From NCBI RefSeq assembly GCF_003569745.1, contig NZ_AP018498.1, positions 1,054,001 through 1,118,000 on the forward strand: 64,000 nt of DNA. The letters are read 5' to 3'. Shown one piece after another: positions 53,415-61,760 of this stretch. The notes under the pieces were generated by a model. The model had not been told where the DNA came from. It saw only the letters and a program-made list of their open reading frames with translations, and did no database searches. How positions within the stretch are numbered: position 1 is the stretch's first letter; every line of letters begins with the position of its first letter. Origin of the DNA: Altererythrobacter sp. B11. Lineage in GTDB: Bacteria > Pseudomonadota > Alphaproteobacteria > Sphingomonadales > Sphingomonadaceae. The translations under genes and the position numbers were made by a program.

Positions 53415-54974
53415 ATGGCTGACAGTCCCCTTCCTCCCGGCTTCACCGCCGCCCGCCTGGCCGAGGCCCGCAGCGCCTTCGAAAGCGCGCTGGGCGCCGA
53501 CAAGGTGTTCTTCACCGAGCTCGACCGGCACACCTACGAGGACAAATTCGCGGTGGACGATGCCGCGCACCACCCCGCCGGGGCGATCGCGCCCGAAAGC
53601 GTGGAGCAGGTGCAGGCGGCGCTGCGCGTGGCCAACCAGTACAAGCTGCCGATCTGGCCGATCAGCCGCGGCAAGAACCTGGGCTATGGGGGCACCGCCC
53701 CGCTGCTGGCCGGCAGCGTGGTGATGGACCTCAGCCGGATGAAGAAGATCGAGTTCGACGAGGCGAACGGCACCGTGCTCGTCGAACCCGGCGTGGGCTT
53801 CTACGACCTGTATGATTTCATCCAGGCCAACAATCTGCCCTTCTGGATCAGCACGCCCGGCAACAGCTGGGGCAGCGTGATGGGCAATGCGCTGGATCGC
53901 GGGCTGGGCTACACCCCCTATGGCGAGCACACCAAGCGCATCTGCGGGCTGGAGGTGGTGCTGCCTTCGGGCGAGGTGGTGCGCACCGGCATGGGCGCGG
54001 CGCAGGGCGCGCCGACCTGGCAGCTCTACCCCTTCGGCTTCGGCCCGGGGTGGGACCAGATGTTCGTCCAGTCCAATTTCGGCGTGGTCACCAGGATGGG
54101 CCTGTGGCTGATGCCAGAGCCCGAAAGCCTGATGGGCATGGATGTGGAGTTCGACCGGCCGGAAGACCTCAAGGCCATGATCGACACCATCGGTCCGCTG
54201 CGCCGCGAAGGGCTGCTGCAGCAGAGCCCCTCCATCGGCAACTGGCTGCGCGCCGCCGCCGTGCTGACCACGCGTGAGCAGTGGACGGAGGAGCCCGGCG
54301 CCCTGTCCGATGCGGTGATCGACAAGATCCGCAAGCAGTTCGGCATCGGCTGGTGGGGCGTCTCGCTGCGCCTCTATGGCCGGGAGGATGTGAACAAGGC
54401 GGCCTACAAGATCCTCGAGCAGGCGATGAACGCCATAAACCCGATGCTGATCAAGCCGACCACCTGGAAGAAGGGCGAACCGATCGAGCGCACCGGCTGG
54501 ACCGGCACGCCGATGACCTTCCCGATGCAGAATGTGAACTGGTACGGCGGGCGCGGCGGGCACATCGGCTTCTCCCCCGTGCTGCCGCAGGATGGCACGC
54601 AGGCGCTGGAGCAGTTCAAGCGCACCTATGCCCGCTACAAGGAATACGGGATGGATTACCAGGGCAGCTTCGCCTTCGGCGAACGCCACCTGCTGAACGT
54701 CAATGCGATGATCTTCGACAAGGATTCGCCCGAGATGATGGCGAAGATCGATCCCTTCTTCCGCACGCTGGTGGCCGATGCGAAGCAGCACGGATATTGC
54801 GAATATCGCACCCACCTCGATTACATGGACCTCGTCGCCGACAGCTACGACTTCAACAATGGCGCGCTGCGGCGGCTCAACGACACGGTAAAGGACGCGC
54901 TCGATCCCAACGGCATCCTGGCCCCGGGGAAAAGCGGCATCTGGCCCAAGGGGTCAGCGGGGAGGAAGGCATGA
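53415..54974 (+). CDS. p-Cresol methylhydroxylase/vanillyl-alcohol oxidase-like flavoprotein
   Basis: A 519-residue FAD enzyme of the VAO/PCMH family that oxidises 4-alkylphenols at the benzylic carbon. Hallmarks: ISRGKNLGYGGTAPLL (FAD-binding), DRGLGYTPYGEH, and the C-terminal EYRTHLDYMDL followed by DPNGILAPGKSGIWP. The adjacent cytochrome c gene suggests a PchF-type electron route rather than an oxidase. It forms an operon with the SDR upstream and overlaps the cytochrome gene by ATGA. Confidence 0.92.
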   Translation: MADSPLPPGFTAARLAEARSAFESALGADKVFFTELDRHTYEDKFAVDDAAHHPAGAIAPESVEQVQAALRVANQYKLPIWPISRGKNLGYGGTAPLLAGSVVMDLSRMKKIEFDEANGTVLVEPGVGFYDLYDFIQANNLPFWISTPGNSWGSVMGNALDRGLGYTPYGEHTKRICGLEVVLPSGEVVRTGMGAAQGAPTWQLYPFGFGPGWDQMFVQSNFGVVTRMGLWLMPEPESLMGMDVEFDRPEDLKAMIDTIGPLRREGLLQQSPSIGNWLRAAAVLTTREQWTEEPGALSDAVIDKIRKQFGIGWWGVSLRLYGREDVNKAAYKILEQAMNAINPMLIKPTTWKKGEPIERTGWTGTPMTFPMQNVNWYGGRGGHIGFSPVLPQDGTQALEQFKRTYARYKEYGMDYQGSFAFGERHLLNVNAMIFDKDSPEMMAKIDPFFRTLVADAKQHGYCEYRTHLDYMDLVADSYDFNNGALRRLNDTVKDALDPNGILAPGKSGIWPKGSAGRKA

Positions 54975-55405
54975 AGCGCGCAATGTTCGCAGCCGCCGCC
55001 GTGGCGCTGGGCGGGGCGGCCCTGCTTTCGGCCGGGGCGGTGATGGGCCAGGCCGGCGCCGATGCGCCCGCGCCTTCGGCCACCGGCGTTGGCGCCGGCC
55101 CGCCGCCCATGCCCCAGCCGCTCACCCTGGCGCTGCGCCCCGGCGCGACGGGGGGCGAGAAGGACTATGTGGTGAAGTGCGGCATGTGCCACGGGCCGAA
55201 CGGCATGGGCACCGGCCTGCTGGCCCGCCGCATGGACACGCCGCTGCTGGAAGCGCGCGACAATCTCACGCGCGAATATGTGATCCTCGCCGCGCGCCGG
55301 GGCATCGGCAACATGCCGGCGATCCCGCGGGGTGAAGTGAGCGATGCGGAGCTGGAGGCGATTGCCGATTACCTTGCCGCCGGCCCGCATGAGGTGGCCC
55401 GATGA
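54971..55405 (+). CDS. Periplasmic monohaem cytochrome c (PchC-like)
   Basis: A 144-residue exported cytochrome with a signal peptide ending near AVMGQAGA. The haem motif is CGMCH (about residue 65-69), and a Met in GIGNMPAIP is the likely axial ligand. Overlaps with both flanking genes and proximity to the flavoprotein indicate that it accepts electrons from it and passes them to the respiratory chain. Confidence 0.9.
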   Translation: MKRAMFAAAAVALGGAALLSAGAVMGQAGADAPAPSATGVGAGPPPMPQPLTLALRPGATGGEKDYVVKCGMCHGPNGMGTGLLARRMDTPLLEARDNLTREYVILAARRGIGNMPAIPRGEVSDAELEAIADYLAAGPHEVAR

Positions 55406-55938
55406 TCGCGCTCACCCGCCGCGGTGCGCTGGCCGGCGCGCTCGCCGTGCCCACCGTCGCCGGGCTCGCCCAATGGCGCTGGCGCCATGGCGAGCAGGGC
55501 CTGTTGCTGCACGATCCCGCGCTGGCAGCCGGCCGCCGCTTCGCCGAAGCGGGCCGCATGCGTGGCGGGCAGGTGCTGGCGCTGGAGGGGGACCGGGTGC
55601 GCCTCGGCCGCGCGGCCTTCGATCGCCGCCCTGCGCTGGTCGCCGGGGTCAGCCGCCATGCCGATGCGCTGCTGATCGAAGATATCGCGCGCGAGGCGGG
55701 CTATATCCGCGTTGCTGCCGTCCATGGCCGCTCCGGCACTTGCACCGCCAACACCTGCCGCCCCGGCTGGCAGGCGCTGGGCCGCGCGGCCGAAGCGGCG
55801 GGGGCGGACTGGGTGGAAGCACTGGCCGATTACGCCGCCCGCCCCGGCGAGGCAGCCGGCCGTACCCTCGCCGCCCTGGCGCCCACGCACGGCGATGCCG
55901 GGCTGGTCATCGGCTGGGTGCTCGCGCCGCGGGGGTAG
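55402..55938 (+). CDS. Tat-exported protein of unknown function
   Basis: A 178-residue product with a Tat-like leader (LTRRGALAGALAVPTVAGLA). The mature part is Ala/Arg/Gly-rich, and two Cys occur in SGTCTANTCRPGW. I do not recognise the family. It is translationally coupled to the cytochrome (ATGA), so it may help assemble or anchor the flavocytochrome. Its TAG stop lies inside the left arm of the 26-bp inverted repeat. Confidence 0.7.
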   Translation: MIALTRRGALAGALAVPTVAGLAQWRWRHGEQGLLLHDPALAAGRRFAEAGRMRGGQVLALEGDRVRLGRAAFDRRPALVAGVSRHADALLIEDIAREAGYIRVAAVHGRSGTCTANTCRPGWQALGRAAEAAGADWVEALADYAARPGEAAGRTLAALAPTHGDAGLVIGWVLAPRG

Positions 55939-56103
55939 GGCCCCTCATCCAACTGCGACTAGTTCGCTGCGCTCACAAGTCTCCGTATCCTTCTCCCACC
56001 AGTGGGAGAAGGAATGCACCAAACCTTCTCCCGTTCACGGGAGAAGGATACGCAGGCTTGGCAGCTTGCTGCCTAGCCGCAGTTGGATGAGGGCCCCTAC
56101 CCC
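55932..56103. repeat. 172-bp MITE-like palindromic element
   Basis: 26-bp terminal inverted repeats (55932-55957 and 56078-56103) match with one mismatch. The interior holds two hairpins of the CCTTCTCCC-N6-GGGAGAAGG type near 55988 and 56026. The left end contains the stop of the Tat-protein gene, and the right end the stop of the DUF559 gene, both TAG within GGGGTAGGG. No target-site duplication was evident. Confidence 0.7.
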
Positions 56104-56459
56104 TTCCATTCAAACCGCGACGGCAGCCCCTCTGCCATTGTCAGAATCTCCGCCAGCACGCTGTCCCTGTTCGTAAGGACATCCGCGTTCCAGAAGCGGA
56201 TCACCCGATAGCCCAGCTGCTCCAGCGCAGCGGTGCGCGCCGCGTCGGCCTCTGGCGAATGCTGCCCGCCGTCGAGCTCCACGATCAGCCGCTTTTCCGC
56301 GCAGAGGAAATCGGCGACATAGGGGCCGACCGTCGCCTGCCGGCGGAACTTCAGCCCGCCCAGGCGCCGCCCGCGCAGATACGGCCACAGGGCCTGTTCT
56401 GCGTCGGTGGCATTGCGGCGCAGGCTGCGCGCGTGGCGGTTGGTCCCGCCGATCGGCAC
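56097..56459 (-). CDS. DUF559-domain endonuclease-like protein
   Basis: A 120-residue protein with the DUF559/VSR-type nuclease fold: LWPYLRGRRLGGLKFRRQ, ADFLCAEKRLIVELDGGQH and YRVIRFWNADVL. The acidic and Gln residues of the D-ELDGGQ motif could form a PD-(D/E)xK-like site. Proteins of this family often sit beside repeats. It follows the SnoaL-like gene by 10 bp and ends inside the palindromic element. Confidence 0.88.
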   Translation of the reverse strand: MPIGGTNRHARSLRRNATDAEQALWPYLRGRRLGGLKFRRQATVGPYVADFLCAEKRLIVELDGGQHSPEADAARTAALEQLGYRVIRFWNADVLTNRDSVLAEILTMAEGLPSRFEWKG

Positions 56460-56469
56460 GGATCGAACC

Positions 56470-56967
56470 TCAGCGCCTGATAATCAGGCTCTCCGGCCGC
56501 TTTCTCGGCACCCATTGGCCGCGGCCGGGGAAGTTCTTCAGCACTTCGCCATCCCACAGCCGCACGATGCGGCGCTGGAAACGCCATTTGCCGTCCGCGC
56601 CCTTCACCGCGTGATCGTCATACCAGCCGGTGAAGCGCAGCAGATAGGGCGGTTCGCCTTCGCATTCGGTCACGAAGGCGAAGCTCTTCAGCTTCACGCT
56701 GCCGTCCGCCTGCGGCATGTATTTCACCTGCGTCACGTGGTGCTGGCGGCCGGGGAAACCGGGGGCATTGGCATAATGGGCCATCAGGCCGCGAATGCCG
56801 TCATGTCCTTCCCAGATGTCGGGATCGTCGAACACTTCCTCGCTCATCAGGCAGTCGTCGGTGAAGCATTCCACCAGCGCATCGGCATCGCCCGTATCCA
56901 GCGCCCAGCTGTAATCGGCGATCAGATCCTGCAGCGCCAGACGGTCTTCGACGGACAATTTGCTCAT
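56470..56967 (-). CDS. NTF2/SnoaL-like protein
   Basis: A 165-residue NTF2-like protein: SVEDRLALQDLIADYSWALDTGDADALVECF, HHVTQVKYM and LRFTGWYDDHAVKG. The ATG at 56967 follows GGGAGAG. Its size and setting, together with the stilbene-cleaving enzyme, make it a candidate lyase of the LdpA kind (cofactor-free deformylation of diarylpropanes to stilbenes), but this is a hypothesis. It is divergent from the NmrA-type gene across operator copy 3. Confidence 0.85.
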   Translation of the reverse strand: MSKLSVEDRLALQDLIADYSWALDTGDADALVECFTDDCLMSEEVFDDPDIWEGHDGIRGLMAHYANAPGFPGRQHHVTQVKYMPQADGSVKLKSFAFVTECEGEPPYLLRFTGWYDDHAVKGADGKWRFQRRIVRLWDGEVLKNFPGRGQWVPRKRPESLIIRR

Positions 56968-56997
56968 ATGATACTCTCCCACTTGTTGCCACGACCG

Positions 56998-57009
56998 TAA
57001 CACTCGTTA
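56998..57009. promoter_or_regulatory. Island operator, copy 3
   Basis: TAACACTCGTTA, the TAACG-N2-CGTTA palindrome with one mismatch, 30 bp from the SnoaL-like start (56967) and 40 bp from the NmrA-type start (57050). Confidence 0.68.
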
Positions 57010-57049
57010 TTATCACCGCCAAGCGGTTGCATGTCGCTGGGAGAGGGAA

Positions 57050-57964
57050 ATGGGCAAGATCATCATCACCGGCGCGTCCGGTAATTTCGGCAATGCGGCG
57101 GCGCGGCAGCTGCTGGAGCATGTGCCGGCGGAGGATCTGATCCTCCTTTCGCGCACGCCGGAAAAGCTGGCCGAATTCGATCAGCTGGGCGCGCAGGTCC
57201 GCCGCGCGGATTTCGACGATCCGGCGAGCCTGGCCGCCGCGACCGAGGGCGGGGAGAGCATGTTGCTGATCTCCACCCTGCGCGTGGGTACGCGGGTCCA
57301 GCAACACCAGAATGCCGTGGATGCGGCGGTGGCCAATGGCGTGCGCCACATCGTCTATACCTCGATCATCGCCGGCGGGGAGGCGGATCACCCGTCGATC
57401 GAGCAGCACGATCATTATGCCACCGAACAGCTGATCCAGCGGTCCGGCGCGGAATGGACGCATCTGCGCGACAGCCTCTATGCCGAGGCAGTAGCCACAG
57501 CCATGGCGATCCCCGCGCTGCAGGCGGGCAGCAAGCCCGACAATGCGGCGGACGGGAAGGTCGCCATCGTCAGCCGCGATGATTGCGTGGCCTCCGCCGT
57601 CGGCGTGCTGACGCAGGAAGGCCACGGCAACCGCGCCTATGACATCACCGGGCCGGAGCTGATCTCCATCCCCGAAGCGGTGGCGATGATCTCCGAAATG
57701 GCGGGCAAGCCGATCGAGCTGATCCCGGTCGATGACGAGGGGATGTACCAGTATTTCGACACGCTGGGCGTGCCGCGCCGTGCTTCGGATATCGTGCCCG
57801 ACGGGCCGATCCCCTGGGCGAGCGAAGGCATGGTGACCTTCGGCCAGTCCATCCGCGAGGGCTATTTCGCCGTGCGGAGCGACGATGTGGAGCGGATCAC
57901 CGGCCGGCCGCCGCGCAGCCTGCGCTCCGTGCTCGAACAGTATCAGGGCGCCTGGCCGCAATGA
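57050..57964 (+). CDS. NmrA-like NAD(P)-binding protein
   Basis: A 304-residue atypical SDR with the nucleotide loop ITGASGNFGNAAARQLL at residues 6-22 and QHDHYATEQLIQRSG, in the NmrA/QOR2 group. Such proteins reduce quinones or act as redox sensors. It starts after GGGAGAGGGA and overlaps the PQQ-dehydrogenase gene (ATGA). Its role in aromatic metabolism is unproven. Confidence 0.88.
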   Translation: MGKIIITGASGNFGNAAARQLLEHVPAEDLILLSRTPEKLAEFDQLGAQVRRADFDDPASLAAATEGGESMLLISTLRVGTRVQQHQNAVDAAVANGVRHIVYTSIIAGGEADHPSIEQHDHYATEQLIQRSGAEWTHLRDSLYAEAVATAMAIPALQAGSKPDNAADGKVAIVSRDDCVASAVGVLTQEGHGNRAYDITGPELISIPEAVAMISEMAGKPIELIPVDDEGMYQYFDTLGVPRRASDIVPDGPIPWASEGMVTFGQSIREGYFAVRSDDVERITGRPPRSLRSVLEQYQGAWPQ

Positions 57965-60177
57965 GCGGGGGGATGCGCAGGCTGCTGATCGCGGCCGCCG
58001 CGGCGCTGGCGCTGGCGGGCTGTTCGAAGGGCACGGACAAGCCGGATATCGACACCAGCGTCTATGGCGCGGGGGACGATTGGGACAATCCGGGCGGGGA
58101 TTGGGCGGAAAGCCATTTCTCCCGCCTGACGGATATCAATGCCCAGAACGTCGGCACGCTCGGCCTCGCCTGGGAATATGATCTCGGCACGCAGCGCGTG
58201 CAGGAAGCGACGCCGGTGGTGATCGACGGGGTGATGTACACCTCGGGCAATCTCGGGCGGGTCTATGCGCTGAACGCGGCGACCGGCGCCCAGCTGTGGA
58301 CCTTCGAACCCGATGTGGACATGCAGGCCAATCGCGCTGCCTGCTGCGATCAGGGCAATCGCGGCGTGGCGGTGCATGATGGCAAGGTGTTCGTCGGCGC
58401 GCTCGACGGCTGGCTCTATGCGCTGGATGCGAAGACCGGCGCGGTGGCGTGGAAAGTGGATACGATCACCGATCGCACGCGCGGCTACACCATCACCGGC
58501 GCGCCGGAAGTGGCGGGCGATCTCGTCATCATCGGCAATGCGGGCGCGGAATATGACACGCGCGGCTATGTCACCGCCTATCACGCGGGCGACGGCAAGC
58601 AGGCCTGGCGCTTCTTCACCATCCCGCACGATCCGGCCAAGGGGCCGCAGGAAAGCCCGGAGCTGGAAGCGGCGCTGAAGACCTGGAGCAAGGACACGCG
58701 CTGGGACATCGGCGGCGGTGGCACGGCTTGGGATGCCATCACCTATGATCCGGTATTCGATCAGGTGATCGTGGGCACCGGCAATGGTGGCCCCTATCCG
58801 ATCAGCACCCGCTCTCCCGGCGGCGGGGACAATCTCTATCTCAATTCGCTCGTCGCGCTGGACCGCAAAAGCGGCGAGATGAAGTGGTATTTCCAGGAAA
58901 CGCCGCAGGATAGCTGGGATCTCACCGCCACCCAGCCGATGATCCTGGCCGATATGGACATCGGCGGGAAACAGCGGCCGGTGATCCTCCACGCGCCCAA
59001 GAACGGCTTCTATTTCGTGGTGGACCGGGAAAGCGGCAAGCCGCTGCTGGCCGAACAGATGGTGCGCACCAGCTGGGCCGATGGCTGGGATCTCAGCACT
59101 GGCAAGCCGCATCTGACGCCGGAATATTCGGACTATACCAACGGGCCGAAGATCGTCTTCCCGGCGAGTTCGGGCGCGCGCAACTGGCATCCCGCGGCCT
59201 ATGACCCCACGCGCAATCTCTATTTCGCCAGCTTCGTGGATATGGGCAATCTGATGTTCATTCCGCCGGGCCAGCAGAACCCGCCGCGCAAGGAAAAGGC
59301 GCTGAATGCGGATGCGGCGCTGATCTTCACCTCCGACCTGCAGCCCGCGCTCGCCACCCTGCCGCCGCCGCTGCAGCAGGCGGTGAAGGCGCTGCCGCAA
59401 TGGCAGCAGGTGAAAGAGATGCCGTTCAGCTCGCAATTGCGTGCGGTGGACGCGCGCACCGGCAAGGTGAAATGGACGGTGGAGCATGACGGCTGGCAGG
59501 ATCGCGCGGGCGTGCTTGCCACCGCCTCGGGCTTGGTGTTCCATGGCGATCTGGCCGGCCGCCTGCGGGTGTTCGATGCCGATACCGGCAAGCTGCTGAA
59601 GACGGTGGAGACGGGCAGCTCGATCCTCGCCGCGCCGATGACCTATCGGGTCGACGGGGTGCAATATGTCGCGGTGCAGACCGGCTGGGGCGGTGGCGGC
59701 TGGGGCTTCGTGCCCGGCTATGCCGCGGCCTATGCCAAGGGCAATGCCAACCGGCTGCTGGTGTTCAAGCTGGGCGGCGGCGCGGTGCCGGTGCCCGATG
59801 ACCTGCCGCCGCTGGAGCCGGCGCCCGCACCGCCCGCGCAGTTCCCCGATGCGACACCGCAGATGATCGCCACGGGATCGGCGCTATTCACCGAGAATTG
59901 CTCGCTGTGCCATTCGAACCAGCCGCGCGCCCCGCTGCCGGACTTGCGGCGGATGAGCGAGGGCACCCATGCGGCCTTCGACAGGATCGTGCTGGAAGGG
60001 CTGTTCCTGCCCAACGGCATGCCGCGGTGGGACGATATCCTCTCGCCCGATCAGGCGAAGGCCATCCATGCCTTCCTGATCGCGGAGCAGGAGAAACTGC
60101 ATGAACGCGAAGTGGCGCTGAAGCGGCAGGGCAAGCCGCTCGATTCGCGCAGCCTCACCATATTGTCCAATTTCTGA
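57961..60177 (+). CDS. PQQ-dependent quinohaemoprotein alcohol dehydrogenase
   Basis: A 738-residue periplasmic enzyme oxidising alcohols with PQQ and a covalent haem c. A lipobox (ALALAGC, Cys21) suggests a lipoprotein. An eight-bladed propeller has tryptophan-docking repeats such as LYALDAKTGAVAWK, a CC disulfide pair (AACCDQG), GTGNGGP and the catalytic Asp in DSWDLTATQP. Residue +2 after that Asp is Thr, not the Asp of lanthanide-type enzymes, pointing to calcium. The C-terminal cytochrome domain has CSLCH at 647-651. Confidence 0.93.
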   Translation: MSGGMRRLLIAAAAALALAGCSKGTDKPDIDTSVYGAGDDWDNPGGDWAESHFSRLTDINAQNVGTLGLAWEYDLGTQRVQEATPVVIDGVMYTSGNLGRVYALNAATGAQLWTFEPDVDMQANRAACCDQGNRGVAVHDGKVFVGALDGWLYALDAKTGAVAWKVDTITDRTRGYTITGAPEVAGDLVIIGNAGAEYDTRGYVTAYHAGDGKQAWRFFTIPHDPAKGPQESPELEAALKTWSKDTRWDIGGGGTAWDAITYDPVFDQVIVGTGNGGPYPISTRSPGGGDNLYLNSLVALDRKSGEMKWYFQETPQDSWDLTATQPMILADMDIGGKQRPVILHAPKNGFYFVVDRESGKPLLAEQMVRTSWADGWDLSTGKPHLTPEYSDYTNGPKIVFPASSGARNWHPAAYDPTRNLYFASFVDMGNLMFIPPGQQNPPRKEKALNADAALIFTSDLQPALATLPPPLQQAVKALPQWQQVKEMPFSSQLRAVDARTGKVKWTVEHDGWQDRAGVLATASGLVFHGDLAGRLRVFDADTGKLLKTVETGSSILAAPMTYRVDGVQYVAVQTGWGGGGWGFVPGYAAAYAKGNANRLLVFKLGGGAVPVPDDLPPLEPAPAPPAQFPDATPQMIATGSALFTENCSLCHSNQPRAPLPDLRRMSEGTHAAFDRIVLEGLFLPNGMPRWDDILSPDQAKAIHAFLIAEQEKLHEREVALKRQGKPLDSRSLTILSNF

Positions 60178-60229
60178 TGCACATTCCGGCGCGACACCCC
60201 TGCGACGCGCCGCTGACAGGAGACATGCG

Positions 60230-61702
60230 ATGACCCCCCAAGGCGTGACCATCAAGCATCCCGACCGGCTGTTCATCGGCGGCGAATGGGTCGCCCCCGC
60301 CGCCGGCGGAACGATCGAGATCGTCAATCCGGCGAGCGAGGAGGTGGTCGCCCGCACCGCCGCCGCCGGCCCGGCGGACATGGACCACGCCGTCGCCGCC
60401 GCGCGGCAGGCCTTCGATCACGGCCCATGGCCCACCACGCCCCCGGCGGAGCGCGGCGCGGCGCTGAACCGGATGATCGACATCCTCGAAGCGCGCGTGC
60501 CCGAGCTTGCCGCCGCCTGGACGGCGCAGGTCGGCGGCCTCGCCAGCTTCGCGCCGATGATGCACGGCGGCGCGGTGGCTCAGCTGCGCGGCATCGCCGC
60601 CATGGGCGAGAGCTTCGCCTGGGTCAGCCAGAAGAAGGGCCAGGTGGTTGACACCGCCGTGATCGTGCGCGAGCCGGTGGGCGTCGTCGTCGGCATCGCG
60701 CCGTGGAACGCGCCCTTCGGCATCATGGCGAACAAGGTGTTCTACGCCCTGATCGCCGGCTGCCCGATCATCATGAAGCCCTCGCCCGAAACCCCGCTGG
60801 AAGCCTATATCATTGCCGAGGCGGCGGAGGCGGCGGGCCTGCCGGCGGGCACGGTGAACCTGGTCCCGGCAGAGCGCGAGGCGGCCGACCACCTGATCCA
60901 CAGCCCGGATATCGACAAGGTCACCTTCACCGGATCGAGCGCGGCGGGCATGCATATCGCCAGCGTCTGCGGCGGCAAGATGACCCGCTGCACGATGGAG
61001 CTGGGCGGCAAGTCCGCCGCCATCATCCGCGACGATTTCCCGATCGAGGCGGCCGCGGGCATCCTCGGCAATACGATCACGGTGATGAGCGGGCAGGTCT
61101 GCGCCATGCTCAGCCGCGCCATCGTACCCAGGGCCCGGCATGACGAGCTGGCCGAGGCGATCGCGGGCGTGATGAAGGGCATCCGCATCGGCGCGCCGGA
61201 GGATGCGGAAACCCAGCTCGGCCCGCTGGCGATGAAGCGCCAGCTGGAACGGGTGGAAATGTATATCGAGGAAGGCCGCAAGGGCGGCGCCGATCTCGTC
61301 ACCGGCGGCCAGCGCCCGGCGCATATGAACAAGGGCTATTACATCGAGCCCACCCTGTTCGCCAATGTCGACAACCAGAGCCGCATTGCGCAGGAGGAGA
61401 TCTTCGGCCCGGTGCTGTGCCTGATCCCGGCCGAGGACGAGGAGGATGCGATCCGCATCGCCAATGAGAGCAATTTCGGCCTTAACGGCTCGGTGCTCAC
61501 CAGCGACCCGCAGGCCGCCTATGACATCAGCCGGCGCATCCGCACCGGCGTGATGGGGCAGAACGGCATGCGCATGGAATTCGGCATGCCCTTCGGCGGC
61601 TTCAAGCAATCGGGCATGGGCCGCGAAGGCGGCGAGGAGGGGCTGTGGCCCTATCTGGAAACCAAGACGATCCTGCTGGACGGCGCGCCGGCGCGGGTCT
61701 GA
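60230..61702 (+). CDS. NAD(P)-dependent aldehyde dehydrogenase
   Basis: A 490-residue member of the ALDH superfamily. It has IAPWNAPFG, KPSPETPL (cofactor Lys), FTGSSAAG, catalytic Glu in MELGGKSA and catalytic Cys in SGQVCAM, then EEIFGPV and MPFGGFKQSGMGREGG. An AGGAGA ribosome site lies 12 nt ahead of the ATG. Placed after the PQQ dehydrogenase, it would oxidise the aldehyde made by that enzyme or by stilbene cleavage. A hairpin terminator follows. Confidence 0.93.
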   Translation: MTPQGVTIKHPDRLFIGGEWVAPAAGGTIEIVNPASEEVVARTAAAGPADMDHAVAAARQAFDHGPWPTTPPAERGAALNRMIDILEARVPELAAAWTAQVGGLASFAPMMHGGAVAQLRGIAAMGESFAWVSQKKGQVVDTAVIVREPVGVVVGIAPWNAPFGIMANKVFYALIAGCPIIMKPSPETPLEAYIIAEAAEAAGLPAGTVNLVPAEREAADHLIHSPDIDKVTFTGSSAAGMHIASVCGGKMTRCTMELGGKSAAIIRDDFPIEAAAGILGNTITVMSGQVCAMLSRAIVPRARHDELAEAIAGVMKGIRIGAPEDAETQLGPLAMKRQLERVEMYIEEGRKGGADLVTGGQRPAHMNKGYYIEPTLFANVDNQSRIAQEEIFGPVLCLIPAEDEEDAIRIANESNFGLNGSVLTSDPQAAYDISRRIRTGVMGQNGMRMEFGMPFGGFKQSGMGREGGEEGLWPYLETKTILLDGAPARV

Positions 61703-61725
61703 GGGCGGCGTTTTCCCTCTCCCAA

Positions 61726-61754
61726 CCCTCTCCCCTGAAGGGGAGAGGGCTTTT
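61726..61754 (+). terminator. Probable terminator after aldehyde dehydrogenase
   Basis: A perfect 10-bp stem (CCCTCTCCCC at 61726-61735 with GGGGAGAGGG at 61740-61749) around a TGAA loop is followed by CTTTT. It also resembles a common dispersed hairpin of sphingomonad genomes. Confidence 0.6.
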
Positions 61755-61760
61755 GGTGGC

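Noticed and set aside
52320-54815. 831-codon open frame antisense to the SDR and flavoprotein genes
   Set aside because: Antisense shadow with biased composition and no motifs, opposite two well-supported enzymes.
57943-59664. 573-codon minus-strand frame opposite the PQQ dehydrogenase
   Set aside because: Antisense shadow; the sense frame has a lipobox, propeller repeats and a haem motif.
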